From RGIG5612 sp964579345 (lineage in GTDB: Bacteria > Bacillota > Clostridia > Lachnospirales > Lachnospiraceae): a stretch of 10,541 bases of DNA. The notes under the pieces were generated by a model. The model worked only from the letters and a program-made list of their open reading frames with translations. It was not told the origin of the DNA and made no database searches. Positions 1-6,628 of this stretch are shown here, piece after piece; the first letter of the stretch is position 1, and each line of letters opens with the position of its first letter. The position numbers and the translations under genes are program-made. The DNA is taken from assembly GCA_964579345.1 (NCBI GenBank), contig CAZOHB010000091.1, positions 1 to 10,541 of the forward strand, written 5' to 3'.

Positions 1-13
1 AGGCAACAGACAT
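1..13 (-). CDS. possible start of an unidentified minus-strand gene (first 4 codons only)
   Basis: On the minus strand an ATG at 13-11 is preceded by an AAAGGA ribosome-binding-like sequence (plus-strand 23-28) with 9 nt between them. It lies 43 nt downstream of the stop of the YhhN-family gene on the same strand, as expected for a second gene of one operon. Only Met-Ser-Val-Ala can be read before the window ends, so no product can be named. The competing reading is the tail of a plus-strand gene that stops at 36-38. I cannot decide between them from so few bases. Confidence 0.3.
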
Positions 14-55
14 GTATGCAGGTCCTTTCAGAGATTAATAAACGCGGATGTTATT

Positions 56-748
56 TTACAGAAAATAGATGCTCGATGCAATAAGGATCTGCGCAGCATA
101 ATAAGCGGCATGATTCAGGATCTTATTCGTTGTTGTATTTTTATCTTTTCCGAAATAAATCTGGGAAAGGATCAGATCGGAGATCAGGAACAGGACGAGG
201 CCAACCGCGAACAGAAGTTTTGCGGCCGTATGTCCATAAGCAATTTCAAGCATCAAAGCATACACGGTAACAAAGACCAGGATGCCTGCATAGATCGATG
301 AGATCATACGGAATCTGCCGTAATCCAGTTTCATCAGTTTCGGAGTAAGATAGATCGCAATGCCGATCACGATACCGGCAGCAACCGCGACGATCAGTGC
401 AAGCGGGTGAATTCCATAGCAGAGGAAAAGAAACAGGATGTAGAAGATATGCCCGAGCATAAAAGCACCGAATCCTGTAAACGTATGGATCGTATCGTCC
501 TGTGCGTATACAAATTTCATGTCCAGATAAATATCTCCGATCAGTCCGCAGACAAGACCGATGATCACCAGAAGTGTCAAAGACATAGAGTACGTTTTCC
601 CGAGCAGGAAACCCGATACGCCTAAAAGAATGAAGCAAAAGCTTGCGATCACTTTCAGCAGGAGAGAAACCGTATCTGTTTTCTTTCCCCGCCGAATTGT
701 AAATATGACTGCAAATACAACTGCTAAAACAAGAAAAAAGTAAAACAT
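56..748 (-). CDS. YhhN/TMEM86 (lysoplasmalogenase-like) family membrane protein
   Basis: A 230-residue, very hydrophobic protein with about eight predicted membrane segments. It carries the pattern of the YhhN family: GLIGDIYLD (68-76), FMLGHIFYI (96-104), LISDLIL (188-194) and a C-terminal HAAYYAAQ (213-220), with the conserved acidic residues D72 and D191 inside the membrane. Characterised relatives (mammalian TMEM86, some bacterial homologues) hydrolyse the vinyl-ether bond of lysoplasmalogens; for most bacterial members the substrate is unproven, so activity here is inference. An in-frame ATG at 766 would add six residues, but the AGGAGG sequence lies between the two ATGs, exactly 7 nt before 748, so 748 is the start. 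The gene is divergent from asnS. No terminator is visible after the stop, so transcription may continue off the left edge. Confidence 0.85.
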   Translation of the reverse strand: MFYFFLVLAVVFAVIFTIRRGKKTDTVSLLLKVIASFCFILLGVSGFLLGKTYSMSLTLLVIIGLVCGLIGDIYLDMKFVYAQDDTIHTFTGFGAFMLGHIFYILFLFLCYGIHPLALIVAVAAGIVIGIAIYLTPKLMKLDYGRFRMISSIYAGILVFVTVYALMLEIAYGHTAAKLLFAVGLVLFLISDLILSQIYFGKDKNTTTNKILNHAAYYAAQILIASSIYFL

Positions 749-755
749 GGAAGCG

Positions 756-761
756 CCTCCT
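756..761 (-). promoter_or_regulatory. ribosome binding site that fixes the YhhN-family start
   Basis: On the minus strand this reads AGGAGG, 7 nt upstream of the ATG at 748. It falls inside the first six codons of the longer frame starting at 766, which argues against that longer start. Confidence 0.8.
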
Positions 762-775
762 TTCATCTATATCTG

Positions 776-804
776 ATTATATCGTATCAGGATATGGATT
801 AGAA
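776..804 (-). promoter_or_regulatory. candidate promoter for the YhhN-family gene
   Basis: On the minus strand a perfect TATAAT (plus-strand 776-781) lies 17 nt from a weak -35 candidate TTCTAA (799-804). A start site near 769 would leave a leader of about 20 nt, enough to contain the ribosome binding site. The poor -35 keeps confidence moderate. Confidence 0.45.
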
Positions 805-817
805 GAAGAAAATAGTT

Positions 818-846
818 TTGACGTAAACAGGTAAAAATGGTATATT
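818..846 (+). promoter_or_regulatory. asnS promoter, TTGACG-17-TATATT
   Basis: TTGACG (818-823) and TATATT (841-846) are separated by exactly 17 nt, each close to the housekeeping sigma consensus. Transcription would begin near 853, giving a leader of about 66 nt before asnS. The leader is too short for a T-box riboswitch, a common control of aminoacyl-tRNA synthetase genes in this phylum, and no T-box sequence is seen. Confidence 0.7.
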
Positions 847-883
847 TAAAAATACTTTTGATTAATTAATTACTTTAAGAAAA

Positions 884-900
884 CTGTTTCTTGGAAACAG
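884..900 (+). other. hairpin in the asnS leader, next to the ribosome binding site
   Basis: CTGTTTC (884-890) and GAAACAG (894-900) form a perfect 7-bp stem with a TTG loop. It ends 3 nt before the GGAAGGG ribosome binding sequence (904-910) of asnS. No T-tract follows, so it is not a terminator; it could affect RNA stability or ribosome loading. Confidence 0.45.
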
Positions 901-918
901 ATTGGAAGGGATCGGACA

Positions 919-2307
919 ATGAAACGAATCGATATCGAAAAACTGTTCAAATCCGTTCCGGAAGACGGTGCTGAGATCTGCGTCTCCGGATGGGTCAAAA
1001 CATCAAGAGAATCAAAAACAGTAGGCTTTCTGGAGCTCAACGACGGTACCTGCTTTAAGAATCTGCAGGTGATCGTGGAAGCGTCAAAGTTTGAGGATTT
1101 TAAAACCTATGCAAATCTTCCTGTCGGAAGCGCGGTTACCGTTACCGGAAAGGTCGTACTGACTCCGCAGGCAAAGCAGCCGTTTGAGATCAACGCGGAT
1201 GTGATCGAGATCGAAGGCATTTCCGCACCGGATTATCCGCTGCAGAAAAAACGCCACGGTCTGGAATTCCTGCGTACGATCCCGCATTTAAGAGCACGCA
1301 CCAATACCTATCATGCCGTATTTAAAGTACGCAGTGAGGCAGCTTATGCGCTTCACAGCTTTTTCCATGAGAACGGCTTTGTGTATGTTCATACACCGCT
1401 GATCACAGGCAGCGACTGCGAAGGTGCCGGCGAAATGTTCCGTGTAACCACGCTGGATCCGAAAGATCCGCCCCTGGATGAAAACGGAAATGTGGACTAT
1501 TCCAAAGACTTTTTCGGACAGGAGACCAACCTGACGGTCTCCGGCCAGCTTGAAGGCGAAAGTCTTGCGCTTGCGTTTGGTAAGATCTACACGTTCGGAC
1601 CGACTTTCCGTGCAGAAAAATCCAACACCGCACGTCATGCGGCAGAGTTCTGGATGGTAGAGCCGGAAATCGCGTTCTGCGATCTGGAAGGCGAAATGGA
1701 TGTCTCTGAAGCGATGATCAAATATGTGATCGAACATCTGTTAAAAACCTGCCCGGATGAACTGCAGTTCTTCAACCAGTTTATTGACAAAGGCCTGATC
1801 GAGCGTCTTACCGCTGTGAAAGATGCGGAATTTGCAAGAGTCAGCTATACAGAAGCAATCGAGATTCTGAAGCCGCATAATGATTCCTTCCAGTATCCGG
1901 TCGAGTGGGGCAGTGATCTGCAGACGGAACATGAGCGTTTCCTTACGGAACAGATCTATAAAAAGCCTGTCTTTGTAACCGATTACCCGAAGGAGATCAA
2001 ATCTTTCTATATGCGTGTCAATGAGGACGGAAAGACCGTTGCGGCAGCAGATATGCTGGTTCCGGGAGTCGGAGAACTCTGCGGCGGCAGCCAGAGAGAA
2101 GAGCGGGAGGATGTCCTGCTTGCAAGAATCCGTGAACTGGGACTGAACGAGTCTGATTATCAGTGGTATCTGGATCTTCGCCGTTTCGGTACCGCAAAGC
2201 ATGCCGGATACGGACTCGGTTTCGAGCGCCTGATCATGTATGTGACGGGAATGAACAATATCCGTGACGTTGAGATCTATCCTCGCTGCACCGGACAGTT
2301 GCTTTAA
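919..2307 (+). CDS. asnS: asparaginyl-tRNA synthetase (AsnRS)
   Basis: This 462-residue class IIb synthetase charges tRNA-Asn with asparagine using ATP in the cytoplasm (EC 6.1.1.22). The N-terminal OB-fold anticodon-binding domain covers about residues 17-103. The catalytic domain follows, with motif 2 FRAEKSNTARHAAEFWMVE (230-248) and motif 3 GLGFERLIMYVTGMNNIRD (432-450). NTARHAAEFWMVE is typical of AsnRS rather than AspRS. An insertion rich in Asp and Pro (about 176-205), common in bacterial AsnRS, precedes the TNLTVSGQLEGE segment. The length is normal and the ATG has GGAAGGG upstream at 8 nt. AsnRS implies direct Asn-tRNA formation, though GatCAB may also be present elsewhere. No terminator lies between its stop and the opp promoter, so read-through into opp is possible. 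Confidence 0.97.
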   Translation: MKRIDIEKLFKSVPEDGAEICVSGWVKTSRESKTVGFLELNDGTCFKNLQVIVEASKFEDFKTYANLPVGSAVTVTGKVVLTPQAKQPFEINADVIEIEGISAPDYPLQKKRHGLEFLRTIPHLRARTNTYHAVFKVRSEAAYALHSFFHENGFVYVHTPLITGSDCEGAGEMFRVTTLDPKDPPLDENGNVDYSKDFFGQETNLTVSGQLEGESLALAFGKIYTFGPTFRAEKSNTARHAAEFWMVEPEIAFCDLEGEMDVSEAMIKYVIEHLLKTCPDELQFFNQFIDKGLIERLTAVKDAEFARVSYTEAIEILKPHNDSFQYPVEWGSDLQTEHERFLTEQIYKKPVFVTDYPKEIKSFYMRVNEDGKTVAAADMLVPGVGELCGGSQREEREDVLLARIRELGLNESDYQWYLDLRRFGTAKHAGYGLGFERLIMYVTGMNNIRDVEIYPRCTGQLL

Positions 2308-2344
2308 TCGGAAAATATACACCTTTAATATGAATAAACCTCAA

Positions 2345-2373
2345 TTGAAAAAAATCCTGCAGGGATTTATAAT
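2345..2373 (+). promoter_or_regulatory. opp operon promoter, TTGAAA-17-TATAAT
   Basis: TTGAAA (2345-2350) and a perfect TATAAT (2368-2373) are 17 nt apart, a near-consensus housekeeping promoter. The start site would be near 2380, leaving about 105 nt of leader before oppB. An inverted repeat AAATCC-N5-GGATTT (2352-2357 / 2363-2368) fills the spacer and could be an operator. Confidence 0.75.
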
Positions 2374-2396
2374 ATGTAAACTATTTGCTGGACGCT

Positions 2397-2448
2397 TTGA
2401 TGCTGTAAAGAGATAGAACAACAACGATTTGCAGTAGCATGGCATCAA
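2397..2448 (+). other. possible structured leader RNA of the opp operon
   Basis: TTGATGC (2397-2403) pairs with GCATCAA (2442-2448). The directly adjoining TGTAAA (2404-2409) pairs with TTTGCA (2428-2433) with one G-U. This leaves an 18-nt loop and an 8-nt bulge (2434-2441) that contains GTAGCAT. Part of the bulge could instead pair with the GATGCTG arm, so two folds compete. No T-tract follows, and no known riboswitch class is recognised. The oppB ribosome binding sequence AAAGGG (2467-2472) lies 19 nt further on, with a long 12-nt gap to the ATG. Confidence 0.3.
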
Positions 2449-2484
2449 CGACTTACAATAAAAAGAAAAGGGTAGAACAATTAA

Positions 2485-3414
2485 ATGGATTCAAAAACAG
2501 TTGCATACATTATAAAGAGGGTTATTCTTGCTCTCGTAACGATCTGGGTCGTTATGACGGTAACCTTTTTTGTAATGCATTTTGTGCCGGGCGGTCCGTT
2601 TACGAGTGAGAAAGCGGCAAGCCCATCCGTTCAGGCTGCAATGGAAGCTAAATACGGTCTGGACAAACCATTACTGGAACAGTATGGAACCTATATGAAG
2701 GATATCGTTACGAAGTTCGATTTCGGTCCTTCTATCAAACAGAAAGGACGTACAGTCCTTGGTATTATCGGAGACGGTCTTCGGACTTCTGTCAAACTTG
2801 GCATTATCGCCGCCGTCTGGGGTGCGATCGTCGGAGTTGTGCTTGGCGCTGTTGCAGCGCTGAAAAGAAACACGGTGCTCGACCGAATCATCATGGTCAT
2901 TTCAACAGCCTTTATTTCCATGCCGGGATATATTGTCGGATCTCTTCTGCTGCTGATCTTTGCGGTGAGTCTGCATGTCGTTCCTGCGAACGGAACTACA
3001 GCAGCCGGTCTGGTCCTTCCGATCATTACCCTGGGTCTTTCTCCAATGGCGAACTTCGTTCGTCTGACAAGGTCCTCTATGCTTGATGTACTGGGACAGG
3101 ATTATATCCGAACCGCAAGAGCAAAAGGTGTCTCCGGCACAAAGATCATTTTCGGACATGCGCTGAAGAATGCGCTGATCCCGGACATTACTTATTTCGG
3201 ACCGATGCTTGCCTATATCGTTACCGGATCTCTTGTTGTAGAGCAGATCTTCTCGGTACCGGGTATCGGCCGTGCGTTTGTTTCCAGCATTATCAACCGT
3301 GATTATCCGATGGTCATGGGTACGACGATCGTTCTTTCTGTCCTGATCGTTGTAATGACCCTGATCAGTGATATTCTGTATAAAGTCGTCGATCCGCGGA
3401 TCGACTTCAGCTAA
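2485..3414 (+). CDS. oppB: oligopeptide/dipeptide ABC importer permease, OppB/DppB type
   Basis: This 309-residue inner-membrane permease forms half of the translocation channel. Six membrane segments fit the sequence (roughly 10-33, 101-124, 138-162, 174-192, 237-258, 280-301). The N-terminal FVMHFVPGGPF (29-39) is typical of the OppB/DppB/GsiC family. The cytoplasmic EAA loop that docks onto the ATPase runs through DYIRTARAKGVSGTKIIFG (207-225) to about residue 234. The C-terminal VEQIFSVPGIGR (252-263) is a family hallmark. The length is normal (300-340 residues). It is the first gene of oppBCDFA. Its ribosome binding site is weaker and more distant than those of oppC, oppD and oppF. Whether the substrate is dipeptides or longer peptides cannot be told from the permease. 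Confidence 0.93.
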   Translation: MDSKTVAYIIKRVILALVTIWVVMTVTFFVMHFVPGGPFTSEKAASPSVQAAMEAKYGLDKPLLEQYGTYMKDIVTKFDFGPSIKQKGRTVLGIIGDGLRTSVKLGIIAAVWGAIVGVVLGAVAALKRNTVLDRIIMVISTAFISMPGYIVGSLLLLIFAVSLHVVPANGTTAAGLVLPIITLGLSPMANFVRLTRSSMLDVLGQDYIRTARAKGVSGTKIIFGHALKNALIPDITYFGPMLAYIVTGSLVVEQIFSVPGIGRAFVSSIINRDYPMVMGTTIVLSVLIVVMTLISDILYKVVDPRIDFS

Positions 3415-3422
3415 GGAGGTGA
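3413..3422 (+). promoter_or_regulatory. oppC ribosome binding site overlapping the oppB stop
   Basis: AAGGAGGTGA is a perfect match to the 16S 3' end. It overlaps the last two bases of the oppB TAA stop and sits 8 nt (from AGGAGG) before the ATG at 3428. It shows that the upstream in-frame ATG at 3368, inside oppB, is not the start, and it suggests translational coupling. Confidence 0.9.
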
Positions 3423-3427
3423 AGAAG

Positions 3428-4498
3428 ATGAAAATGTTTGAAAACAAAACTCCGTTTAACCTCCAGGTCAACATGGACAACTTCCTCCCTGCAAGTGCTG
3501 AGGATAAGGCTTATATGGTTCAGATGCGTCCTTCCACGACCTTCTTTAAGGATGGCGTAAGACGTCTTCTGAAAAATAAAGTTGCGACGATCAGTATGAT
3601 CGTGATCGTAATCATCGCTCTTGCGGCAATCTTTATCCCGATGTTCTGGCCGTATGCTTATGAAAACCAGCTTGGAAACCAGCCGGGAAAACCGGTTGAC
3701 AACAGCTACGCAAACCTTCGTCCGTTTGAATACGGAAAGACAGAGCAGGCTCAGATCGATGCCGGCGAGAAAGTCTTCCCGCATATCTTCGGAACAGATT
3801 CCGCCGGAAGAGATTATTTCATCCGTATTGTCTACGGTACAAGAATCTCTCTTGCAGTCGGTTTCTTTGCAAGTATCATCGTTTTGATCATAGGCTTTGT
3901 CATAGGCTCGGTCTCAGGATACTTCGGCGGGAAGGTGGATATGATCATCATGCGAATCGTTGATGTGTTCTATTCGCTCCCCGATATGCTGATGATCATT
4001 CTTCTGGCTGCAGTTATAAGAGAGCCTTTAAGCAAGGCATTGGAAGGTACTGCGTTTGAAAAACTGGGAAGTAATATGATCTCCCTGTTTATTATATTTG
4101 GTATCTTATACTGGGTCAGCATGGCCCGTCAGATCCGAGGCCAGATCCTGGCGCTGAAAGAGCAGGAGTATGTGCTGGCATCGAGAACCGCCGGTGCAAA
4201 GGGCAAATGGATTATCATGAAGCACCTGTTCCCGAACTGTATCGGCATCATGGTCGTCTATACGGCACTGCAGATCCCGAGCGCAATCTTTACGGAAAGC
4301 TACCTTTCCTTCCTGGGACTGGGTGTTAATGCCCCGATGCCTTCTCTTGGTTCACTGACATCGGATGCTTTGAATGGAATCAGCAGTTATGGATATCGTC
4401 TTGTTATCCCGGCAATCGTAATCTCACTGATCGTTCTTTCTCTTAACCTTTTCGGAGACGGTCTGAGAGACGCATTCGACCCGAAATTAAATAACTAG
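3428..4498 (+). CDS. oppC: oligopeptide/dipeptide ABC importer permease, OppC/DppC type
   Basis: The second channel subunit, 356 residues from the ATG with the perfect ribosome binding site; the 20 extra in-frame codons upstream are the end of oppB in another frame. It has the OppC_N region with a first membrane helix (about 52-74), then an extracytoplasmic stretch (75-130) ending in FGTDSAGRD (121-129), a strong OppC/DppC hallmark. Further helices lie near 141-163, 185-197, 216-232, 270-290 and 325-345. The EAA loop is EYVLASRTAGAKGKWIIMKHL (247-267). ESYLSFLGLGVNAPMPSLG (290-308) is another family signature. The extracytoplasmic segment (about 78-120) is longer than in the short DppC forms. 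It begins 13 nt after the oppB stop, clearly in the same operon. Confidence 0.93.
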   Translation: MKMFENKTPFNLQVNMDNFLPASAEDKAYMVQMRPSTTFFKDGVRRLLKNKVATISMIVIVIIALAAIFIPMFWPYAYENQLGNQPGKPVDNSYANLRPFEYGKTEQAQIDAGEKVFPHIFGTDSAGRDYFIRIVYGTRISLAVGFFASIIVLIIGFVIGSVSGYFGGKVDMIIMRIVDVFYSLPDMLMIILLAAVIREPLSKALEGTAFEKLGSNMISLFIIFGILYWVSMARQIRGQILALKEQEYVLASRTAGAKGKWIIMKHLFPNCIGIMVVYTALQIPSAIFTESYLSFLGLGVNAPMPSLGSLTSDALNGISSYGYRLVIPAIVISLIVLSLNLFGDGLRDAFDPKLNN

Positions 4499-4508
4499 GA
4501 GGTTAAAA

Positions 4509-5546
4509 ATGGAACATTTATTAGATGTTAAAAATTTAAGAACCTCCTTCTTTACAGATGCCGGGGAGGTTAAGGCTGTAAATGATATTTCGTTCAGTCT
4601 GGACAGAGGAAAAGTACTGGGAATCGTCGGAGAATCCGGTTCCGGAAAATCCGTAACCGCATATTCGATCATGCAGATCCTCGCTCCGACCGGAAAGATC
4701 GTCGGAGGCTCGGTTAAATTTGACGGCGAGGAACTCGTTGGTGCATCCGAGAAAAAGATGAAAGAGATCCGTGGAAACAAGATCTCCATTATCTTCCAGG
4801 ATCCGATGACATCCATGAACCCGACTTATACCGTTGGTCATCAGCTCGAAGAAGCGATCCTTCTTCATACAAATAGAAATAAAGCGGAGGCGAAGGAAAG
4901 AGCAATCGAAATGCTGCGTCTGTGCAATGTAAATGAACCGGAAAAGCGTGTCAAACAGTATCCGTTTGAACTTTCCGGCGGTATGCGTCAGCGTGCGATG
5001 ATTGCGATGGCTCTTGCCTGCGAACCGGATATTCTGATTGCTGATGAGCCGACAACGGCGCTTGACGTTACGATTCAGGCACAGATTCAGGAGCTGATGA
5101 AGTCTCTTCAGGAAGAGCTTGGAATGGCGATCATCATGATCACCCATGACCTTGGTGTTGTTGCTCAGCTTTGCGATGAAGTCATCGTTATGTATGCCGG
5201 AGGCATCTGCGAGCAGGGTACAGCGGATGAGATTTTCTATAATCCGAAACATGAATACACCAAAGGTCTGATGCATTCGATTCCGACTGCGGATACCGCG
5301 GGTCAGAAACTGAAACCGATCGAAGGAACTCCGATCGACCTTCTGAATATGCCGAAGGGCTGCCCGTTTGCGCCGCGCTGTGAAAATGCGCTGAAAGTAT
5401 GCATCAAACATGCGCCGTGCAGAATCGGAGTCAATGAGGATCATGCATCCTCTTGCTGGATGTGGATCAAGGAAGGACTGGAGCAGGGACTGATCCAGCT
5501 GGAAGATCTTCCGGAAGCGCAGAGGGAGGTGCTTATCAATGGCTGA
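4509..5546 (+). CDS. oppD: peptide ABC importer ATPase, OppD/DppD type
   Basis: A cytoplasmic ATPase of 345 residues that powers the OppBC channel. Visible motifs: Walker A GESGSGKS (41-48), Q-loop Q97, signature LSGGM (155-159), Walker B ILIADE (175-180), D-loop TALD (183-186) and switch histidine H213. After the ATPase core comes the oligopeptide transporter C-terminal region with GCPFAPRC (284-291) and further cysteines at 298, 304 and 316. This cysteine set binds a [4Fe-4S] cluster in some structurally studied DppD/OppD proteins; whether it does here is inference. The start is fixed by AGGAGG (4497-4502), 6 nt before the ATG and overlapping the oppC stop. The stop overlaps the start of oppF by 8 nt. 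Confidence 0.95.
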   Translation: MEHLLDVKNLRTSFFTDAGEVKAVNDISFSLDRGKVLGIVGESGSGKSVTAYSIMQILAPTGKIVGGSVKFDGEELVGASEKKMKEIRGNKISIIFQDPMTSMNPTYTVGHQLEEAILLHTNRNKAEAKERAIEMLRLCNVNEPEKRVKQYPFELSGGMRQRAMIAMALACEPDILIADEPTTALDVTIQAQIQELMKSLQEELGMAIIMITHDLGVVAQLCDEVIVMYAGGICEQGTADEIFYNPKHEYTKGLMHSIPTADTAGQKLKPIEGTPIDLLNMPKGCPFAPRCENALKVCIKHAPCRIGVNEDHASSCWMWIKEGLEQGLIQLEDLPEAQREVLING

Positions 5547-6522
5547 CGAGAAAAAAACATTAGTAAAGGTCGAGCACCTGAAAGAATATTTTAATATCAA
5601 TGTCGGTATGTTTAAATCACGGCCGTTGAAAGCTGTTGATGACGTATCGTTTGAGATCAAAAAAGGCGAGACGCTCGGACTGGTCGGAGAGTCCGGCTGC
5701 GGAAAAACAACGGTAGGACGGACGATCCTTCGCCTTTATGAGCCGACGGACGGAAAGATCTTTTATGACGGTGTCGAGATCAAGTCCAGGGCTTCCCTGA
5801 AGGAATTCCGGAAAAAAGCGACGATGGTATTCCAGGATCCGTATTCCTCGCTGAATCCGCGTATGACAGTTACCGATATTATCGCGGAACCATTGGATAT
5901 ACATAAACTGTATAAGACAAAAGAAGAGCGGAAAGAACGCGTTCTGGAGCTGATGGATTACGTTGGCTTGAACTCTGAACATGCAACGCGTTATGCGCAT
6001 GAGTTTTCCGGCGGTCAGAGACAGCGTATCGGTATTGCAAGATCTCTGGCAGTCAATCCGGAGTTCATCGTTTGTGATGAGCCGGTTTCGGCGCTGGATG
6101 TTTCGATTCAGGCACAGGTCATCAATATGTTTGATGAACTGCAGGACAGACTCGGACTGACCTATCTTTTTATCGCACATGACCTTCTTGTCGTACGTCA
6201 TATTTCGGACAGGATCGCGGTTATGTATCTGGGACGAATGGTGGAGATGGGAGACGCGGAAGAAATCTATAACCATCCGCTGCATCCGTACAGTCAGTCT
6301 CTGCTTTCGGCAGTTCCGGTACCGGATCCGAAGGTTGCAAGAGCAAATAAACGTATCGTACTGGAAGGAGATATCCCGAGTCCGCTGAATGCGCCGAGCG
6401 GATGCCCGTTCCGTACAAGATGCAGATATGCGACGGCAGCATGTGCGGAAAGTATGCCGGAATTTAAAGATGTTGGCGGCGGACATTTTGTAGCCTGCCA
6501 CAGAGTTGCTGAGATTAACTAA
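5539..6522 (+). CDS. oppF: peptide ABC importer ATPase, OppF/DppF type
   Basis: The second ATPase subunit, 327 residues, expected to pair with OppD under OppBC. Motifs: Walker A GESGCGKT (50-57), Q-loop Q99, signature FSGGQ (156-160), Walker B FIVCDE (176-181), SALD D-loop (184-187) and H214. The C-terminal region has GCPFRTRC (288-295) with C302 and C320, the OppF-type cysteine set that resembles an iron-sulphur site. The start has GGAGG at 5525-5529, 9 nt upstream, inside the end of oppD. The 8-nt gene overlap implies translational coupling and equal amounts of the two ATPases. Confidence 0.95.
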   Translation: MADEKKTLVKVEHLKEYFNINVGMFKSRPLKAVDDVSFEIKKGETLGLVGESGCGKTTVGRTILRLYEPTDGKIFYDGVEIKSRASLKEFRKKATMVFQDPYSSLNPRMTVTDIIAEPLDIHKLYKTKEERKERVLELMDYVGLNSEHATRYAHEFSGGQRQRIGIARSLAVNPEFIVCDEPVSALDVSIQAQVINMFDELQDRLGLTYLFIAHDLLVVRHISDRIAVMYLGRMVEMGDAEEIYNHPLHPYSQSLLSAVPVPDPKVARANKRIVLEGDIPSPLNAPSGCPFRTRCRYATAACAESMPEFKDVGGGHFVACHRVAEIN

Positions 6523-6532
6523 GGCAGCGCGT

Positions 6533-6546
6533 AACCGATAACCGAT
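6533..6546 (+). repeat. tandem 7-bp repeat between oppF and oppA
   Basis: AACCGAT occurs twice head to tail (6533-6539 and 6540-6546). It is short and may be chance. It lies in the 55-nt gap that, unlike the other junctions of the operon, has no strong ribosome binding site. Confidence 0.4.
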
Positions 6547-6561
6547 TTATTAAAGATTTCA

Positions 6562-6579
6562 ATTTGCCATCAGGCAAAT
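6562..6579 (+). other. hairpin that includes the upstream oppA start codon
   Basis: ATTTGCC (6562-6568) and GGCAAAT (6573-6579) form a perfect 7-bp stem with an ATCA loop. The A and T of the ATG at 6578-6580 are the last paired bases, and the only Shine-Dalgarno-like bases (AGG, 6572-6574) are in the loop and stem. As drawn, the structure would reduce initiation at this ATG. Confidence 0.5.
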
Positions 6580-6628
6580 GAAAATAAAAAAGTACTTGCA
6601 CTCATTCTTGCTGCAATCATGGTCTTAG
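6578..6628 (+). other. short frame carrying the oppA start, with A_AAA_AAG slippery heptamer
   Basis: From ATG 6578 the frame reads M-K-I-K-K and then runs to a TAG at 6626-6628, a 16-residue product. The heptamer AAAAAAG (6586-6592) is in the dnaX-like phase A_AAA_AAG relative to this ATG. A -1 shift after the AAG codon continues with GTA at 6592, giving MKIKKVLALILAAIM and then the lipobox of the main frame. One missing base (an A in the A6 run, or a G after T6585) would explain the same thing without any frameshifting. Confidence 0.5.

Noticed and set aside
3..38. Tail of a plus-strand gene ending at TAA 36-38
   Set aside because: Only 11 codons are visible with no identifiable family, and no terminator follows. 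The minus-strand ATG with AAAGGA at the same place is at least as likely.
853..918. T-box riboswitch upstream of asnS
   Set aside because: The leader after the predicted start is only about 66 nt, and neither the T-box consensus nor an antiterminator/terminator pair is present.
2308..2380. CodY box or terminator between asnS and the opp operon
   Set aside because: No AATTTTCWGAAAATT-like sequence is seen, and the only inverted repeat lacks a following T-tract, so neither can be supported.
3368..3427. Upstream in-frame ATG that would lengthen oppC by 20 residues
   Set aside because: The stretch is the end of oppB in another frame, and the perfect AAGGAGGTGA site points to the ATG at 3428.
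4536..5660. Long antisense open frame across oppD, and similar antisense frames over asnS, oppF and oppA
   Set aside because: They lie opposite well-supported genes, have no ribosome binding sites, and their products are Arg/His/Ser-rich strings without recognisable domains. They are codon-bias shadows.
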